Assembly: GCA_015295945.1 (NCBI GenBank)
Contig: DVED01000049.1
Coordinates: forward strand, 38,787 to 102,786
Direction of reading: 5' to 3'
Length of the DNA stretch: 64,000 nucleotides
DNA from: Oscillatoriales cyanobacterium M59_W2019_021
Lineage (GTDB): Bacteria; Cyanobacteriota; Cyanobacteriia; Cyanobacteriales; Geitlerinemataceae
The notes beneath the pieces were generated by a model. The model was given only the letters and a program-made list of their open reading frames with translations, had not been told where the DNA came from and made no database searches. The translations under genes and the position numbers were made by a program. Below, piece after piece: positions 8,474 to 17,361 of this stretch (positions are counted from its first letter, which is position 1; each line of letters opens with the position of its first letter).

Positions 8474-9720
8474 CTACAAAACGGGTGAAACTTGCATTTG
8501 GAGAATAGTTTCTTTTGCGACAGCTTTCACAACATTAATACTCACGCTATTCCCAAGCTGATAGTACGCTTTATCGTCATTTTGATGAAGTTGAAAGCGA
8601 TCGGGAAATCCTTGCAATCTTGCGGCTTCGCGCGGGGTGATGCGACGCACTCGGTTGTTATGGTAAACCCCTAATCGATTGGCATCGCTGGCAACTAAAG
8701 TAACAGATATTTTATGAGGATCTAGGAATTTGTAAACTTCAAACGAAAAATTACCCGAAACCGGTTTATAAAGATTTTCAGTTTTTTGTAAATATTTCTT
8801 GGCAACTAGTGACTCCAATATTTCATCTAAATTAGCCCGATCAAAAAAACTGGATATCTGTTCTTTGGTTAAAAGCTTGCCATCTCGATCTTTTCCAAAT
8901 GCTTTATTTCTCCGTTTCAGAATAAATCGATTCATCAGTTCGATTTCTTCGGGACTACATTCACCTCGCAGTCCCAATTCCCAGGAGTGAATCGAATTCC
9001 ATGCAAACGATCGAGATTGTCGTTCAATACGCACTTCAAAGCAGCCACAAATTCTGCCGAGCAATCATATTTGCGATCGGGATTATCTTCCAGAATATTT
9101 AAAACTTTAATTTCAGGTCGAGGAGAGGAAAATAAGGAAAGTTGCTGTGTATGGTGATAAGAATGAGAATCTGGGGAACCGACATCTGAAATCAGTTCGT
9201 ACTGGGGTGAAAAATTTAAAATACCGATAATATAAATTCTAACTCGATTTTGAGGTAATCCAAAATTGGTACTATTGAGTAAGAAAGCATCGAAGCTGTA
9301 ACCTCTATTCTGGATTTCGTATTGGATTGTTTCTAACGTTCTGCCGCGATCGTGACTGACTAAACCTCGAACATTTTCAAAAATAAACGCTTTGGGTTTA
9401 CAGGTATCGATTAACCTCATGATTTCAAAAAATAAGGTTCCTCTCGTATCTCCAAATCCTTCTTTTTTGCCAGCATAGGAAAAAGATTGGCAAGGAAATC
9501 CAGCCAGTAAAAGATCGTGCGTGGGTAACGTTTCCAGTTCCCGAATATCTCCACAAGGTTGAGTTCCAAAATTTTGTTCGTACACCCAACGAGCATCTGG
9601 ATCGATTTCGCTACTGAGAACGCAATCTGTTTCAATATTTAGCGATCGAGCGGCTTCTTCAAATCCCAGTCTCATGCCGCCAATCCCTGCAAACAGATCG
9701 ATAAAACGAATCTTAGTCAC
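8474..9720 (-). pseudogene. DNA (cytosine-5) methyltransferase split by a one-base frameshift
   Basis: The first frame (start at 9720) carries motif I (DLFAGIGGMRLGF), motif IV with catalytic Cys77 (GFPCQSFSYAG), motif VI (ENVRG) and motif VIII (QNRVRIYIIG). It then drifts off after FTPGNW. The other frame resumes with GLRGECSPEEIEL and carries the end of the recognition region and motifs IX-X (RRITPREAARLQGFP, YYQLGNSVSI). The frames join if one G is restored in the GGG run at 8973-8975 (CCC on the + strand). So this is either a recent inactivation or a homopolymer sequencing error. No restriction gene is adjacent, which suggests an orphan enzyme; target sequence unknown. Confidence 0.88.
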
Positions 9721-9837
9721 CTGGCTACTTATACTCTAAATAGAAATATTCTAAGTTAGAGACCCTCAGTATATGCGATTCTTTACGTTCGAGTCTCCTC
9801 GATCGATTACAATATATATAGCTATTGAAAACTCAGC

Positions 9838-10101
9838 ATGAATTCCTTAATTCTCTACAGCAAACCCGGATGCCATCTCTGCGAGGGACTGCAAGAAAAA
9901 CTGGAACAAATTGAAGGCTTAACCTTAGAAATTCGGGATATCACCACCCGCGATGAGTGGTTCCAAGCCTACCAGTACGAAGTTCCCGTTCTCTGCCGCC
10001 TGCTCGACGAAAAGCCCCTACCTCGACCGTCTCCCCGCGCTTCTGTATCGCAGTTGCAACAAATGTTACAGAAATATTTATCTGCTTCTGAGGCAGAATA
10101 A
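9838..10101 (+). CDS. glutaredoxin-like protein (DUF836 type)
   Basis: 87 residues with a thioredoxin-fold pattern: a first strand LILYSKPGC, the redox motif CHLC at residues 12-15, and a cis-Pro segment YEVPVL. Proteins of this small family are thought to be thiol-disulfide oxidoreductases, but their targets are unknown. It ends 33 bases before murE and probably shares its transcript. Confidence 0.85.
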   Translation: MNSLILYSKPGCHLCEGLQEKLEQIEGLTLEIRDITTRDEWFQAYQYEVPVLCRLLDEKPLPRPSPRASVSQLQQMLQKYLSASEAE

Positions 10102-10134
10102 GGTCAATCCCTTCAGGTGTGAGTACGTATACTT

Positions 10135-11619
10135 ATGAAATTGCGCGAGTTAGTTGCCACCCTTCCCGAAATCGGTGCGATCGCCAATCGCCCGGAACTG
10201 GACGTGGAAGTCAAAGGCTTGAGTACCAACTCCCATGCTTGCCAACCGGGAGACTTATTTCTCGGAATGCCGGGAACGCGGGTAGACGGCGGCGATTTCT
10301 GGCAAAGTGCGATCGCCTCTGGCGCCATTGCCGCTTTGGTTTCGCCCCAAGCTGCCGCCAAACACCCCGCAACCAACGAGTTTGTCCTCCCCGTCGCCGA
10401 TATGAGTGTCGCTTGCGCCCGAGTTGCCTGCGCTTTCTACGGCTATCCTACCCGCAAACTCAAACTCGTCGGCGTCACCGGAACCAACGGCAAAACCACC
10501 ACCACCCACCTGATCGAGTTTCTCCTCGCCCAAAGCCAGCAGCCTACCGCCTTATTGGGAACGCTGTACACCCGGTGGCCCGGATATCAACAGGTTGCCA
10601 CCCACACCACCCCCTTTGCCGTGGACTTGCAACAACAACTTGCCTCCGCCGTCGATGCCGGGACGAAATTTGCGGTGATGGAAGTCAGTTCCCACGCCTT
10701 AGCCCAAAATCGGGTGCTGGGGTGCGAATTCGACGTAGCCGTGTTTACCAACTTGACGCAAGATCACCTGGACTATCACCGGGATATGGAAGATTACTTC
10801 CAAGCTAAAGCGTTGCTGTTTAATTCCACGTATCTGAAGGGACGGGCGATCGTTAACGCTGACGATGCCTATGGCAAGCGGTTGATCGAGTCGGTGGGAT
10901 CGGAGCGCGTTTGGCGATACAGTACCACCGCTGCCGATGCCGAGTTGCGCACCAACGATTTGACCTATCGACCCGATGGCGTCTCCGGCAAGCTGCACAC
11001 GCCGATGGGAGATGCGGATTTCGAGTTGCCGTTGGTGGGGCAGTACAACATCGAAAATATGCTGGCGGCAGTAGGGGCAGCTTTAACCTTGGGCGTGGAT
11101 TTGGCGTCGATTGTGGCGGCATTGCCGACCTTTGGCGGCGTTCCCGGACGGATGGAACGGGTGCGGGTTCGTCCCGAGCAAGAAATTGGCGTGATTGTCG
11201 ATTACGCCCACACCCCCGACAGTTTGGAGAACTTGTTGAAGGCATCTCGTCCGTTTATTTCCGGAAAGATGATTTGCGTGTTCGGTTGCGGGGGCGATCG
11301 CGATCGCACCAAACGCCCGAAAATGGGTAAAATTGCCGCCGAACTCGCCGATGTTGCCGTCGTCACCTCCGACAATCCCCGCACGGAAGATCCCGAACGA
11401 ATTTTGCAGGATATCCTCGCCGGAATTCCCGAGTCTGTCGAGCCGATCGTCATTGCCGATCGCGCTGAAGCCATCCGCACCGCCATTTTGCAAGCCCAAC
11501 CCGGCGATGGCGTCCTCATTGCCGGAAAGGGACACGAAGACTATCAAATCCTGGGAACGGAAAAAATCCACTTCGACGATCGCGAACAAGCTCAAGCGGC
11601 GTTGAAACTCAGGGGTTAG
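10135..11619 (+). CDS. murE: UDP-N-acetylmuramoyl-tripeptide synthetase
   Basis: 494 residues, full length. It adds the third amino acid to UDP-MurNAc-L-Ala-D-Glu in the cytoplasm, using ATP. Three Mur-ligase domains are seen: an N-terminal UMP-binding part (NSHACQPGDLFLGMPG), the ATPase part with P-loop VTGTNGKTTTTH (about 112-124), and the C-terminal part. The DNPRTEDP motif near residue 412 is the one that selects meso-diaminopimelate, so the product should be the meso-DAP tripeptide typical of cyanobacteria. It follows the glutaredoxin-like gene. Confidence 0.97.
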   Translation: MKLRELVATLPEIGAIANRPELDVEVKGLSTNSHACQPGDLFLGMPGTRVDGGDFWQSAIASGAIAALVSPQAAAKHPATNEFVLPVADMSVACARVACAFYGYPTRKLKLVGVTGTNGKTTTTHLIEFLLAQSQQPTALLGTLYTRWPGYQQVATHTTPFAVDLQQQLASAVDAGTKFAVMEVSSHALAQNRVLGCEFDVAVFTNLTQDHLDYHRDMEDYFQAKALLFNSTYLKGRAIVNADDAYGKRLIESVGSERVWRYSTTAADAELRTNDLTYRPDGVSGKLHTPMGDADFELPLVGQYNIENMLAAVGAALTLGVDLASIVAALPTFGGVPGRMERVRVRPEQEIGVIVDYAHTPDSLENLLKASRPFISGKMICVFGCGGDRDRTKRPKMGKIAAELADVAVVTSDNPRTEDPERILQDILAGIPESVEPIVIADRAEAIRTAILQAQPGDGVLIAGKGHEDYQILGTEKIHFDDREQAQAALKLRG

Positions 11620-11726
11620 GAGTTTGGGGTTTGGGTTTGCTAGTTGCTAGAGGCAAATCAGTGGTCACTGTTTTCTCCCCCTGCTCCTTCTGCCCTCTGC
11701 CCTCTGCCTTCTGCCTTAAGATCTCT

Positions 11727-12389
11727 TTACCGCAAAATCGCGTCCCACAGCCGGGAATCGACAACGCCATTTGCGGTGAGATTGTAGCTGAGTTGGGCAG
11801 AACGAACGGCATTTTCGGTTTCCGAGCCGAAGATGCCGTCTACGATGCCGGAAAAGAAGCCTTGCGCTTGTAAGCGTCGCTGGAGGGCAACAACTGCCGT
11901 TCCCCGCATTCCAAACTGTAAGACGGGCAAATCGCCGGAAGAGACGCCGGGAGAGCAGTTGCAGGGAGAAGGTGGAGGAGGGGTTGGTTCGACCGCAGAC
12001 GGTAACAACAGGTTCCAGGTATCCAACCCCACAACGCCATCGGGTTTCAAACCAGCCGCTTGTTGAAATTGCGTGACGGCTTGGGCGGTAAGGTTGTCGT
12101 ATACGCCATTCACCACGCCAGAATAGAAGCCTAACAGTTTGAGAATGCCCTGAAGTTGGGAGACATCTTCTCCCTGGCTGCCGACGCGCAACACCGGACG
12201 ATCGAACCGAGGCATGGGAACGGGGGAAATTTGAGCGATCGTGGGGTGGGACTCGTTCGGCGGTATCGGACGGCTGTGGGCAACCCCTGCCGAACCGACG
12301 ATCGATACGGTAAGCGTTGCCACCGACACGGATAAGCGACCCGACGAATGCAGGTCGAGAACCCAGCCTAAAACCGGGTTGCTATTCAT
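11727..12389 (-). CDS. secreted peptidoglycan-binding domain protein
   Basis: About 220 residues from the in-frame ATG at 12389; a start 27 bases upstream is also possible. A signal-like hydrophobic segment (SVSVATLTVSIVGSAG) is followed by two PG_binding_1 domains separated by a Pro-rich linker. The first holds QGEDVSQLQGILKLLGFYSG and DNLTAQAVTQFQ, the second MRGTAVVALQRRLQAQGFFSG and FGSETENAVRSAQ. No catalytic domain is present, so it probably anchors at the cell wall or assists wall enzymes. It is convergent with murE. Confidence 0.85.
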   Translation of the reverse strand: MNSNPVLGWVLDLHSSGRLSVSVATLTVSIVGSAGVAHSRPIPPNESHPTIAQISPVPMPRFDRPVLRVGSQGEDVSQLQGILKLLGFYSGVVNGVYDNLTAQAVTQFQQAAGLKPDGVVGLDTWNLLLPSAVEPTPPPPSPCNCSPGVSSGDLPVLQFGMRGTAVVALQRRLQAQGFFSGIVDGIFGSETENAVRSAQLSYNLTANGVVDSRLWDAILR

Positions 12390-12698
12390 AGATATGCCTC
12401 TCTCCGATAACATCATTCTCAGACCGAACGACGGGGACGACGATGCGGTATTGTAGCATATAGCTGTTAGCCGTTAGCTGTCAGCCCTTGGCTCTTAGGC
12501 TGTAATTGGTCATTTAGTGTTGGGGGTTTGGGGTTTGGAGTTGGTCAAACATCTTCTTCCCCTGCTCCTTCCCCGGCTCCCCTCCACTGGAAATCGATCG
12601 CGCGCTTCGATCGTCCCGAGCTTGCCCGTCCCACAGCAAATCCCACGATCGATTACACTGTTAACTAACATACGTACGTGCTGAGGAGCCAGCGCTAG

Positions 12699-13421
12699 AT
12701 GGCTAATGCCAAACATCTCACGTTGCTCAAACAGAACATCGATCTGTGGAATCGGTGGAGGAAAAGCCATCGCGAAATTCAGGTGGATTTAACCAGTGCG
12801 AATTTGACGGGAGCGATCCTCAGAGGTGCGGATTTATTGGGCGTCGATTTGGCAGGAGCCAACCTGCGGGAAGCTGACTTGGGAGGTGCGTCTTTGATTG
12901 GCGCCGATCTCACCGGAGCGTATTTGAGAGGAACGAAACTCAAAGATGCGGATTTGGGAGGGGCTTATCTCAAAGATGCCAAATTTATTGCTGCCGATCT
13001 CAGCGGAGCCGAATTAAGCGGGACGTACATGGTCGGTGCTTATTTAATTGGCTCCAATTTAAAGGAAGCGTATCTCACGGGAACCGATTTGCGGGGGGCA
13101 AATTTAGGGCAGGTCAATTTAGTCGGCGCTCATCTCAAAGGTGTCGATTTAGAAGGCGCCAATCTTCGAGATGCTAACCTGATGGGAGTCGATTTAAGCG
13201 ATGCTAACTTGGTTCGATCTCACGCGATCGGGACGAACTTCATCCAAGCCACTTTGACAGGTGCTTGTATTGAGGGATGGGAAATTAATGAAACGACCAA
13301 GTTCGATCGCGTTCTTTGCGACTATGTTTACCTCCACAAAGATCGTAAAGGGCGTTTTCCCCCATCCGGTTTCTTTAAAAATGGCGATTTTCCCAAGATC
13401 TTAGTTCGATCGTCTTCATAA
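12699..13421 (+). CDS. pentapeptide repeat protein
   Basis: 240 residues. After a short N-terminal helix (LLKQNIDLWNRWRKSHRE) comes an uninterrupted run of A(D/N)LxG pentapeptides (about 30-185) expected to form a right-handed quadrilateral beta-helix. A conserved tail follows (TLTGACIEGWEIN...CDYVYLHKDRKGRFPP). The same head and tail occur in the larger protein at 20294-21631, so the two are paralogues. No transmembrane segment is visible. Molecular role unknown; this fold generally mediates protein-protein contact. Confidence 0.9.
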   Translation: MANAKHLTLLKQNIDLWNRWRKSHREIQVDLTSANLTGAILRGADLLGVDLAGANLREADLGGASLIGADLTGAYLRGTKLKDADLGGAYLKDAKFIAADLSGAELSGTYMVGAYLIGSNLKEAYLTGTDLRGANLGQVNLVGAHLKGVDLEGANLRDANLMGVDLSDANLVRSHAIGTNFIQATLTGACIEGWEINETTKFDRVLCDYVYLHKDRKGRFPPSGFFKNGDFPKILVRSSS

Positions 13422-13452
13422 AAGATCTCGGCAGTTCAGCGGGATCTTTTTT
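13420..13452 (+). terminator. rho-independent terminator after the pentapeptide gene
   Basis: The inverted repeat AAAAGATC...GATCTTTTTT starts at the stop codon and ends in a T run, with a further short CTCGG/CAGCGG-like inner pairing. It separates this gene from the next, which starts 34 bases later. Confidence 0.7.
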
Positions 13453-13486
13453 AAGGCGATGATTTTTTCTCGATCGATCTAAATCT

Positions 13487-14725
13487 ATGTTTTCCCAAAT
13501 TCACCGCCTCTGGAGGCAATTTTTAAACCGCTCGCGCACCCTCGATAACGAACCGCTGAATAAGTTGAGTTTAATCGTTATCGTGGCGATCAATATTTTT
13601 ATCCTCGTTAATGTTTTTGCGGGATTGGACGATATCAGTCGATGGTATTTGAGTCCGTCACAGGTTTATCCTTGCTATGCCGACTGGAACCGTTATCAAA
13701 CTCAAACCGATCCGGCAAAAGATGATAACATTCTCCGCACTTCGATTCGTCTTGATCGCCAAAATTTACCCAGTTTTCAAGAAACCTATCGGCAAGCAGA
13801 AGAAGGACATTTAGGCAAGGTTTCCGCCACCTGCTTGCAATATGCAGGGAATCGCGACAAAATCGATACTCCCCAAAATCAGCAAATCGTCAAAACGATC
13901 GACCTCAAACAAGAGCAAATTGCCAAGCTCGAGCAAGCCAATAACACCATTCGCAGCCAATACGATTCTACCCTCCTAGAAAAAATATCCGGACAACCTC
14001 GCGAGCAGTCGATTAACTTAGTTGGAGCCGAAAAAGCCAAACAAGAACTCGATCGAAATACCCAAGAAATTACTAAGCTCAAAACAGAAATATCTCAACT
14101 CAAAGTTCAACTGAAAGCCAAACCTGAAAGTATTGAGTTTTTGCAGCTTCTCAAAAACGAAGCGCAATTCAAAGCAGTTGAGACAGCATATAAACGCGCA
14201 TCTTTTTGGTATCCAAGCATCCAACTTATTTTTCAGACGATTTTTTTAGTACCGTTAATTGCGATCGCACTTGCGGTTAACAATTTCGCACAACGTCGAG
14301 GCTACGGACTGCTGGCTTTGATTAGCTGGCATTTACTCGTCATCTTTTTAATTCCGCTGGTTTTCAAAGTTTTTGAATTTTTCCAAGTTGGCGCTCTCTT
14401 TGAATTCCTCATCAATCTCATTCGCACCTTATTCGGCGGATTAGTTTTTCTGGTTAGCTATTTTTATATTCTGCTAATTCCAATTTTGGGATTTGGAATT
14501 ATTAAATTCTTTCAAAAATTTGTTTTCAACCCTAAAGTTCAAGCTGCCAGTCGAGTGCAAAAATTGCGCTGTATCAACTGTGCTAAAAAACTGCGACAAA
14601 ACGAGGCATACTGTCCCCATTGCGGATACGATCAATATCGCGAATGTCCGAACTGTCACGCACTCACGTATAAGCATTTACCCTACTGCAAGCAATGCGG
14701 AACGTCTCAAGAGGTTAATGGTTAA
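13487..14725 (+). CDS. membrane protein with coiled coil and C-terminal double zinc ribbon
   Basis: 412 residues, not assigned to a named family. One transmembrane helix lies near residues 28-45, followed by an extracytoplasmic-type stretch and a coiled coil (about 130-225). Three or four further helices lie between about 245 and 350. The C-terminal 55 residues contain four CxxC-type pairs (CINC, CPHC, CPNC, CKQC), arranged as two zinc ribbons on the presumed cytoplasmic side. The zinc ribbons suggest nucleic-acid or protein binding at the membrane; this is inference. It stands alone between repeats. Confidence 0.75.
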   Translation: MFSQIHRLWRQFLNRSRTLDNEPLNKLSLIVIVAINIFILVNVFAGLDDISRWYLSPSQVYPCYADWNRYQTQTDPAKDDNILRTSIRLDRQNLPSFQETYRQAEEGHLGKVSATCLQYAGNRDKIDTPQNQQIVKTIDLKQEQIAKLEQANNTIRSQYDSTLLEKISGQPREQSINLVGAEKAKQELDRNTQEITKLKTEISQLKVQLKAKPESIEFLQLLKNEAQFKAVETAYKRASFWYPSIQLIFQTIFLVPLIAIALAVNNFAQRRGYGLLALISWHLLVIFLIPLVFKVFEFFQVGALFEFLINLIRTLFGGLVFLVSYFYILLIPILGFGIIKFFQKFVFNPKVQAASRVQKLRCINCAKKLRQNEAYCPHCGYDQYRECPNCHALTYKHLPYCKQCGTSQEVNG

Positions 14726-14731
14726 TAATAA

Positions 14732-14829
14732 TTGATAATGGTGCGTTTCGTTCCTCAACACACCCTACTGACTTTATGACTTGATAATGGTGCGTTTCGT
14801 TCCTCAACACACCCTACCCACTTATTACT
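14732..14829. repeat. tandem pair of the TTGATAATGGTGCG element
   Basis: Two copies of a unit beginning TTGATAATGGTGCGTTTCG and ending ACACACCCTAC occur 49 bases apart (from 14732 and 14781). The inner part (GGTGCG...ACACACC) is an imperfect inverted repeat found as single copies near 39246, 46467 and 63514. Confidence 0.85.
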
Positions 14830-14851
14830 TATTACTTGATAGCTCTACCCA

Positions 14852-15670
14852 CTAACTAACTTTGCATTCGGTGACTAAGGTGGTACTGACCCATCCTCCG
14901 TAGTTGTCGTAGCTGCGAATCATGCGTTGGCGAAGCGTGGGATTAATCAACCATCCCGCTTCGAGAAAAAACGATCGCTGTCGGGGAATTACCATCGGCA
15001 CGGTACAAGATGCACCGTCGGGTAATAAAATTACATTAACGGCATTTTCTCCCTCTCCAAATCGCAGAATCGATCGGTCAATTGTGGCAGTTGAGGTAAA
15101 GTCTAAATTGGGAGCGATCGCCTGTTGCCGCAGTTCGTTTCCCTGAAGGCGAAGAGATAGTTTAGTAGGATAGGGGTCGATTGATCGCCAATCGGGATAC
15201 AAGGTGACGGCTTCTCCCTCCCAATCTCCTAATAATTGTTCGACTGTTAGCGGTGGATTTTCAGTTGCATTTGTACCTTGGCGATACTCTCGAATTAGCG
15301 TTACTTGAGAGAAACGGCAAGCATTGAATAACTCAACTAAACGCATCCGTCGATCGCCCGATATAAACCCCAATTCCGCGCCAAAATCACCCAAAGTATT
15401 TAACTGCATCGATCCCGTCGAAAAAGCTCCTGTCTGGAAAAAAAGCGTCCCGCGATTGACCGATCGATATTCTAAAACTAACGGCGGCGGCGCATCTCCC
15501 GTTTTCGGAAATCGATGCACCATTTGACGAACTGCGCCATTTTCGAGTTCTTCAAATGTTACCAAAGTTGGCGTATCTTCGACTTCTTCCCCTTGCGGAG
15601 AAAAGCGAGTAAACGATCCTTCCCAATTACCGAGATTGAGTAAAAAGTTTTGCCATTGGTTATTAGTCAT
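14852..15670 (-). CDS. DUF3598 family protein (lipocalin-like)
   Basis: 272 residues. The opening WQNFLLNLGNWEGSFTRFSPQG and the second half, beginning EQLLGDWEGEAVTLYPDW, look like two copies of a lipocalin-like barrel, each starting with a GxWxG-type motif, as in DUF3598 proteins of cyanobacteria and plastids. Ligand and function are unknown; relationship to the bilin lyase-type lipocalins is structural inference only. It is a soluble protein with no signal peptide. Confidence 0.8.
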   Translation of the reverse strand: MTNNQWQNFLLNLGNWEGSFTRFSPQGEEVEDTPTLVTFEELENGAVRQMVHRFPKTGDAPPPLVLEYRSVNRGTLFFQTGAFSTGSMQLNTLGDFGAELGFISGDRRMRLVELFNACRFSQVTLIREYRQGTNATENPPLTVEQLLGDWEGEAVTLYPDWRSIDPYPTKLSLRLQGNELRQQAIAPNLDFTSTATIDRSILRFGEGENAVNVILLPDGASCTVPMVIPRQRSFFLEAGWLINPTLRQRMIRSYDNYGGWVSTTLVTECKVS

Positions 15671-15681
15671 TTTAGGTTTGT

Positions 15682-15736
15682 TAGTGGTTAGTGGTTAGTG
15701 GTTAGTGGTCTTTTGGGGTTTGGGGTTTGGGGTTGG
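15682..15736. repeat. GTGGTTA and GGGTTTG short tandem repeats
   Basis: Four to five copies of AGTGGTT(A) are followed by three copies of GGGGTTT in the gap upstream of the DUF3598 gene. Confidence 0.8.
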
Positions 15737-15820
15737 TAAATGACCCATTACCCATGACCGATCTCCGAACACTAAACACTGCTCATTTGGGTTTTGCCAC
15801 TAGCAACTAGCGACTCGCCA

Positions 15821-16105
15821 CTAGCTACTCTTTTTTTGTAATACGCTTTGAATGCCGAAAGCGATTAAGCCAATGGCGGCGAGCGCGAAAACAAACGTCG
15901 CCAAAGAACAAATTCCCACCACCAAAGTACGAACGGCGATCGAAATATTGATTGCCGTTGCATTGTCCGAAAAAATGGGTTTAGCGGCGAACGTGGTAGC
16001 GATCGATCGCGTTAGTAAATACGCCCCTGTCGCCAAAACTCCGGCGATCGCCGCCCCGCTAAAACTCCGAAGAAGCGTATTAGAATTTTCTGGTTCTGGA
16101 TTCAT
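15821..16105 (-). CDS. DUF3082 family small membrane protein
   Basis: 94 residues from the ATG at 16105; ten more are possible upstream but lack conservation-like features. Two hydrophobic helices are seen (AAIAGVLATGAYLLT and LVVGICSLATFVFALAAIGLIAFGIQ), separated by a short polar loop. The family is restricted mainly to cyanobacteria and has no assigned function. It lies 36-40 bases downstream of repeats at the end of ispE's upstream partner region; it may be transcribed independently. Confidence 0.7.
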   Translation of the reverse strand: MNPEPENSNTLLRSFSGAAIAGVLATGAYLLTRSIATTFAAKPIFSDNATAINISIAVRTLVVGICSLATFVFALAAIGLIAFGIQSVLQKKSS

Positions 16106-16133
16106 AGTTTCTAATCGATAAACATTGACAAAC

Positions 16134-16161
16134 ACTTATTACTTATTACTTATTACTTACT
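16134..16161. repeat. TTATTAC heptamer array
   Basis: Four copies of the heptamer ACTTATT fill the 40-base gap between ispE and the DUF3082 gene and reach into the 3' end of ispE. Confidence 0.75.
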
Positions 16162-17099
16162 ACCTGAATTCCCGTCGTAGTGAATTGGGTAATCCAAAGA
16201 TCTAAATCCGGGTCGGGAATAGCCGATCGCGCGGCGTCTCGAATTTTTGTCGCTTCCAGTTCCGATTCGGCAAGGGCAAAAACGCTCGGACCCGATCCCG
16301 ACATCATACCACCCAATCCCCCCGCAGAGCGGAAAACCTCGCGTAATTGTGCCACTTGAGGGTAGGCAGGTAACACCACCCGTTCGAGATCGTTGTATAA
16401 GCGCTGACCGATTTGGCGATCGTCGTGGTGTAAAATTGCTGAAACCATCGGTCCGGAATGCACGCGCTGCCGACGCTCTTCCAAACCCGCCGCATCGGAC
16501 ACGTATTGGTGACCGAATTCCTGGCGAAAGGTTTTGTACGCCCAAGGGGTGGAAACCTGCAAGCTGCGGAATTTGCCCAAGACAAGGTACGAACGATCAA
16601 GGTTGGACAGGGGAGAAATTTTTTCGCCCCGACCCGTTGCCAGTGCCGTTCCGCCGCCGATACAAAAGGGAACGTCCGAACCTAGTTTAGCGCCCAACTC
16701 TTGCAGTTGGGGCAGCGTCAGCCCCAAGTTCCACATCAAATCCAACCCCACCAACACCGCTGCGGCATTGGTCGAACCCCCTGCCAACCCAGCAGCGACG
16801 GGAATGCGCTTGTCGATGGTAATCTCTGCGCCACCCCAACGGCTAAACGCTTCGGGAAATTCGTCTGCCATCAACTGTGCCGCGCGATATGCCAGGTTGC
16901 TGCTGTCTGTCGGCACGAGGGGATGGGAACAGCGGACGCGAAACGCATCCATCCCGATCGCCTTTAATTCTACAAGATCGGCAAGGGCGATACTCTGCAT
17001 CACCATCACCAACTCGTGATACCCATCCGGGCGATCGCCGATAATCTCCAAATACAGGTTAATTTTAGCCGAGGCGAGCAGGGAACAACTATCCATCAT
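16146..17099 (-). CDS. ispE: 4-diphosphocytidyl-2-C-methyl-D-erythritol kinase
   Basis: 317 residues, full length. It phosphorylates CDP-methylerythritol at the 2-hydroxyl in the plastid-type MEP isoprenoid pathway. GHMP-kinase motifs are present: ASAKINLYLEI at the N-terminus, the ATP loop IPVAAGLAGGSTNAAA (near 93-108) and the C-terminal MMSGSGPSVFAL. There are two adjacent Met codons at the start. The last codons overlap the TTATTAC repeat tract, so the C-terminal residues (TTGIQVVSNK) may be partly repeat-derived. Confidence 0.96.
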   Translation of the reverse strand: MMDSCSLLASAKINLYLEIIGDRPDGYHELVMVMQSIALADLVELKAIGMDAFRVRCSHPLVPTDSSNLAYRAAQLMADEFPEAFSRWGGAEITIDKRIPVAAGLAGGSTNAAAVLVGLDLMWNLGLTLPQLQELGAKLGSDVPFCIGGGTALATGRGEKISPLSNLDRSYLVLGKFRSLQVSTPWAYKTFRQEFGHQYVSDAAGLEERRQRVHSGPMVSAILHHDDRQIGQRLYNDLERVVLPAYPQVAQLREVFRSAGGLGGMMSGSGPSVFALAESELEATKIRDAARSAIPDPDLDLWITQFTTTGIQVVSNK

Positions 17100-17182
17100 C
17101 GTTACAAAGTCGATCGAAAGCCTCTTTCATTAAGACAGACAACGGAAGCCGTGACTAGTGGTTACAGGAGTTCGGGAGTAAG

Positions 17183-17269
17183 AGAGCAGGGGGAGCAGGG
17201 GAAGCAGAGGGAGCAGGGGGAGAAAAGCGACTAACCACTAACCTCAAACCCCAAACCCCAAACCCCAAA
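17183..17269. repeat. polypurine GGGGGAGCA tract followed by CCCAAAC heptamers
   Basis: At 17183-17222 there are five degenerate copies of GGGGGAGCA, and at 17244-17269 three copies of CCCCAAA. They lie in the divergent gap between ispE and the lipoprotein gene. Confidence 0.8.
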
Positions 17270-17361
17270 TCAAATCAAAATATTCCGTAATGGATGGCGC
17301 ACAAGGACGCCGATCGAGTTATCTTGTAAGAAAAGTGTTAAGGGAGTGATAGGGGAGTACC

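Noticed and set aside
17183..17269. Purine-rich tract as a CRISPR or a coding repeat
   Set aside because: Units are too short and degenerate and no frame stays open; the same units recur at many gene ends as short tandem repeats.
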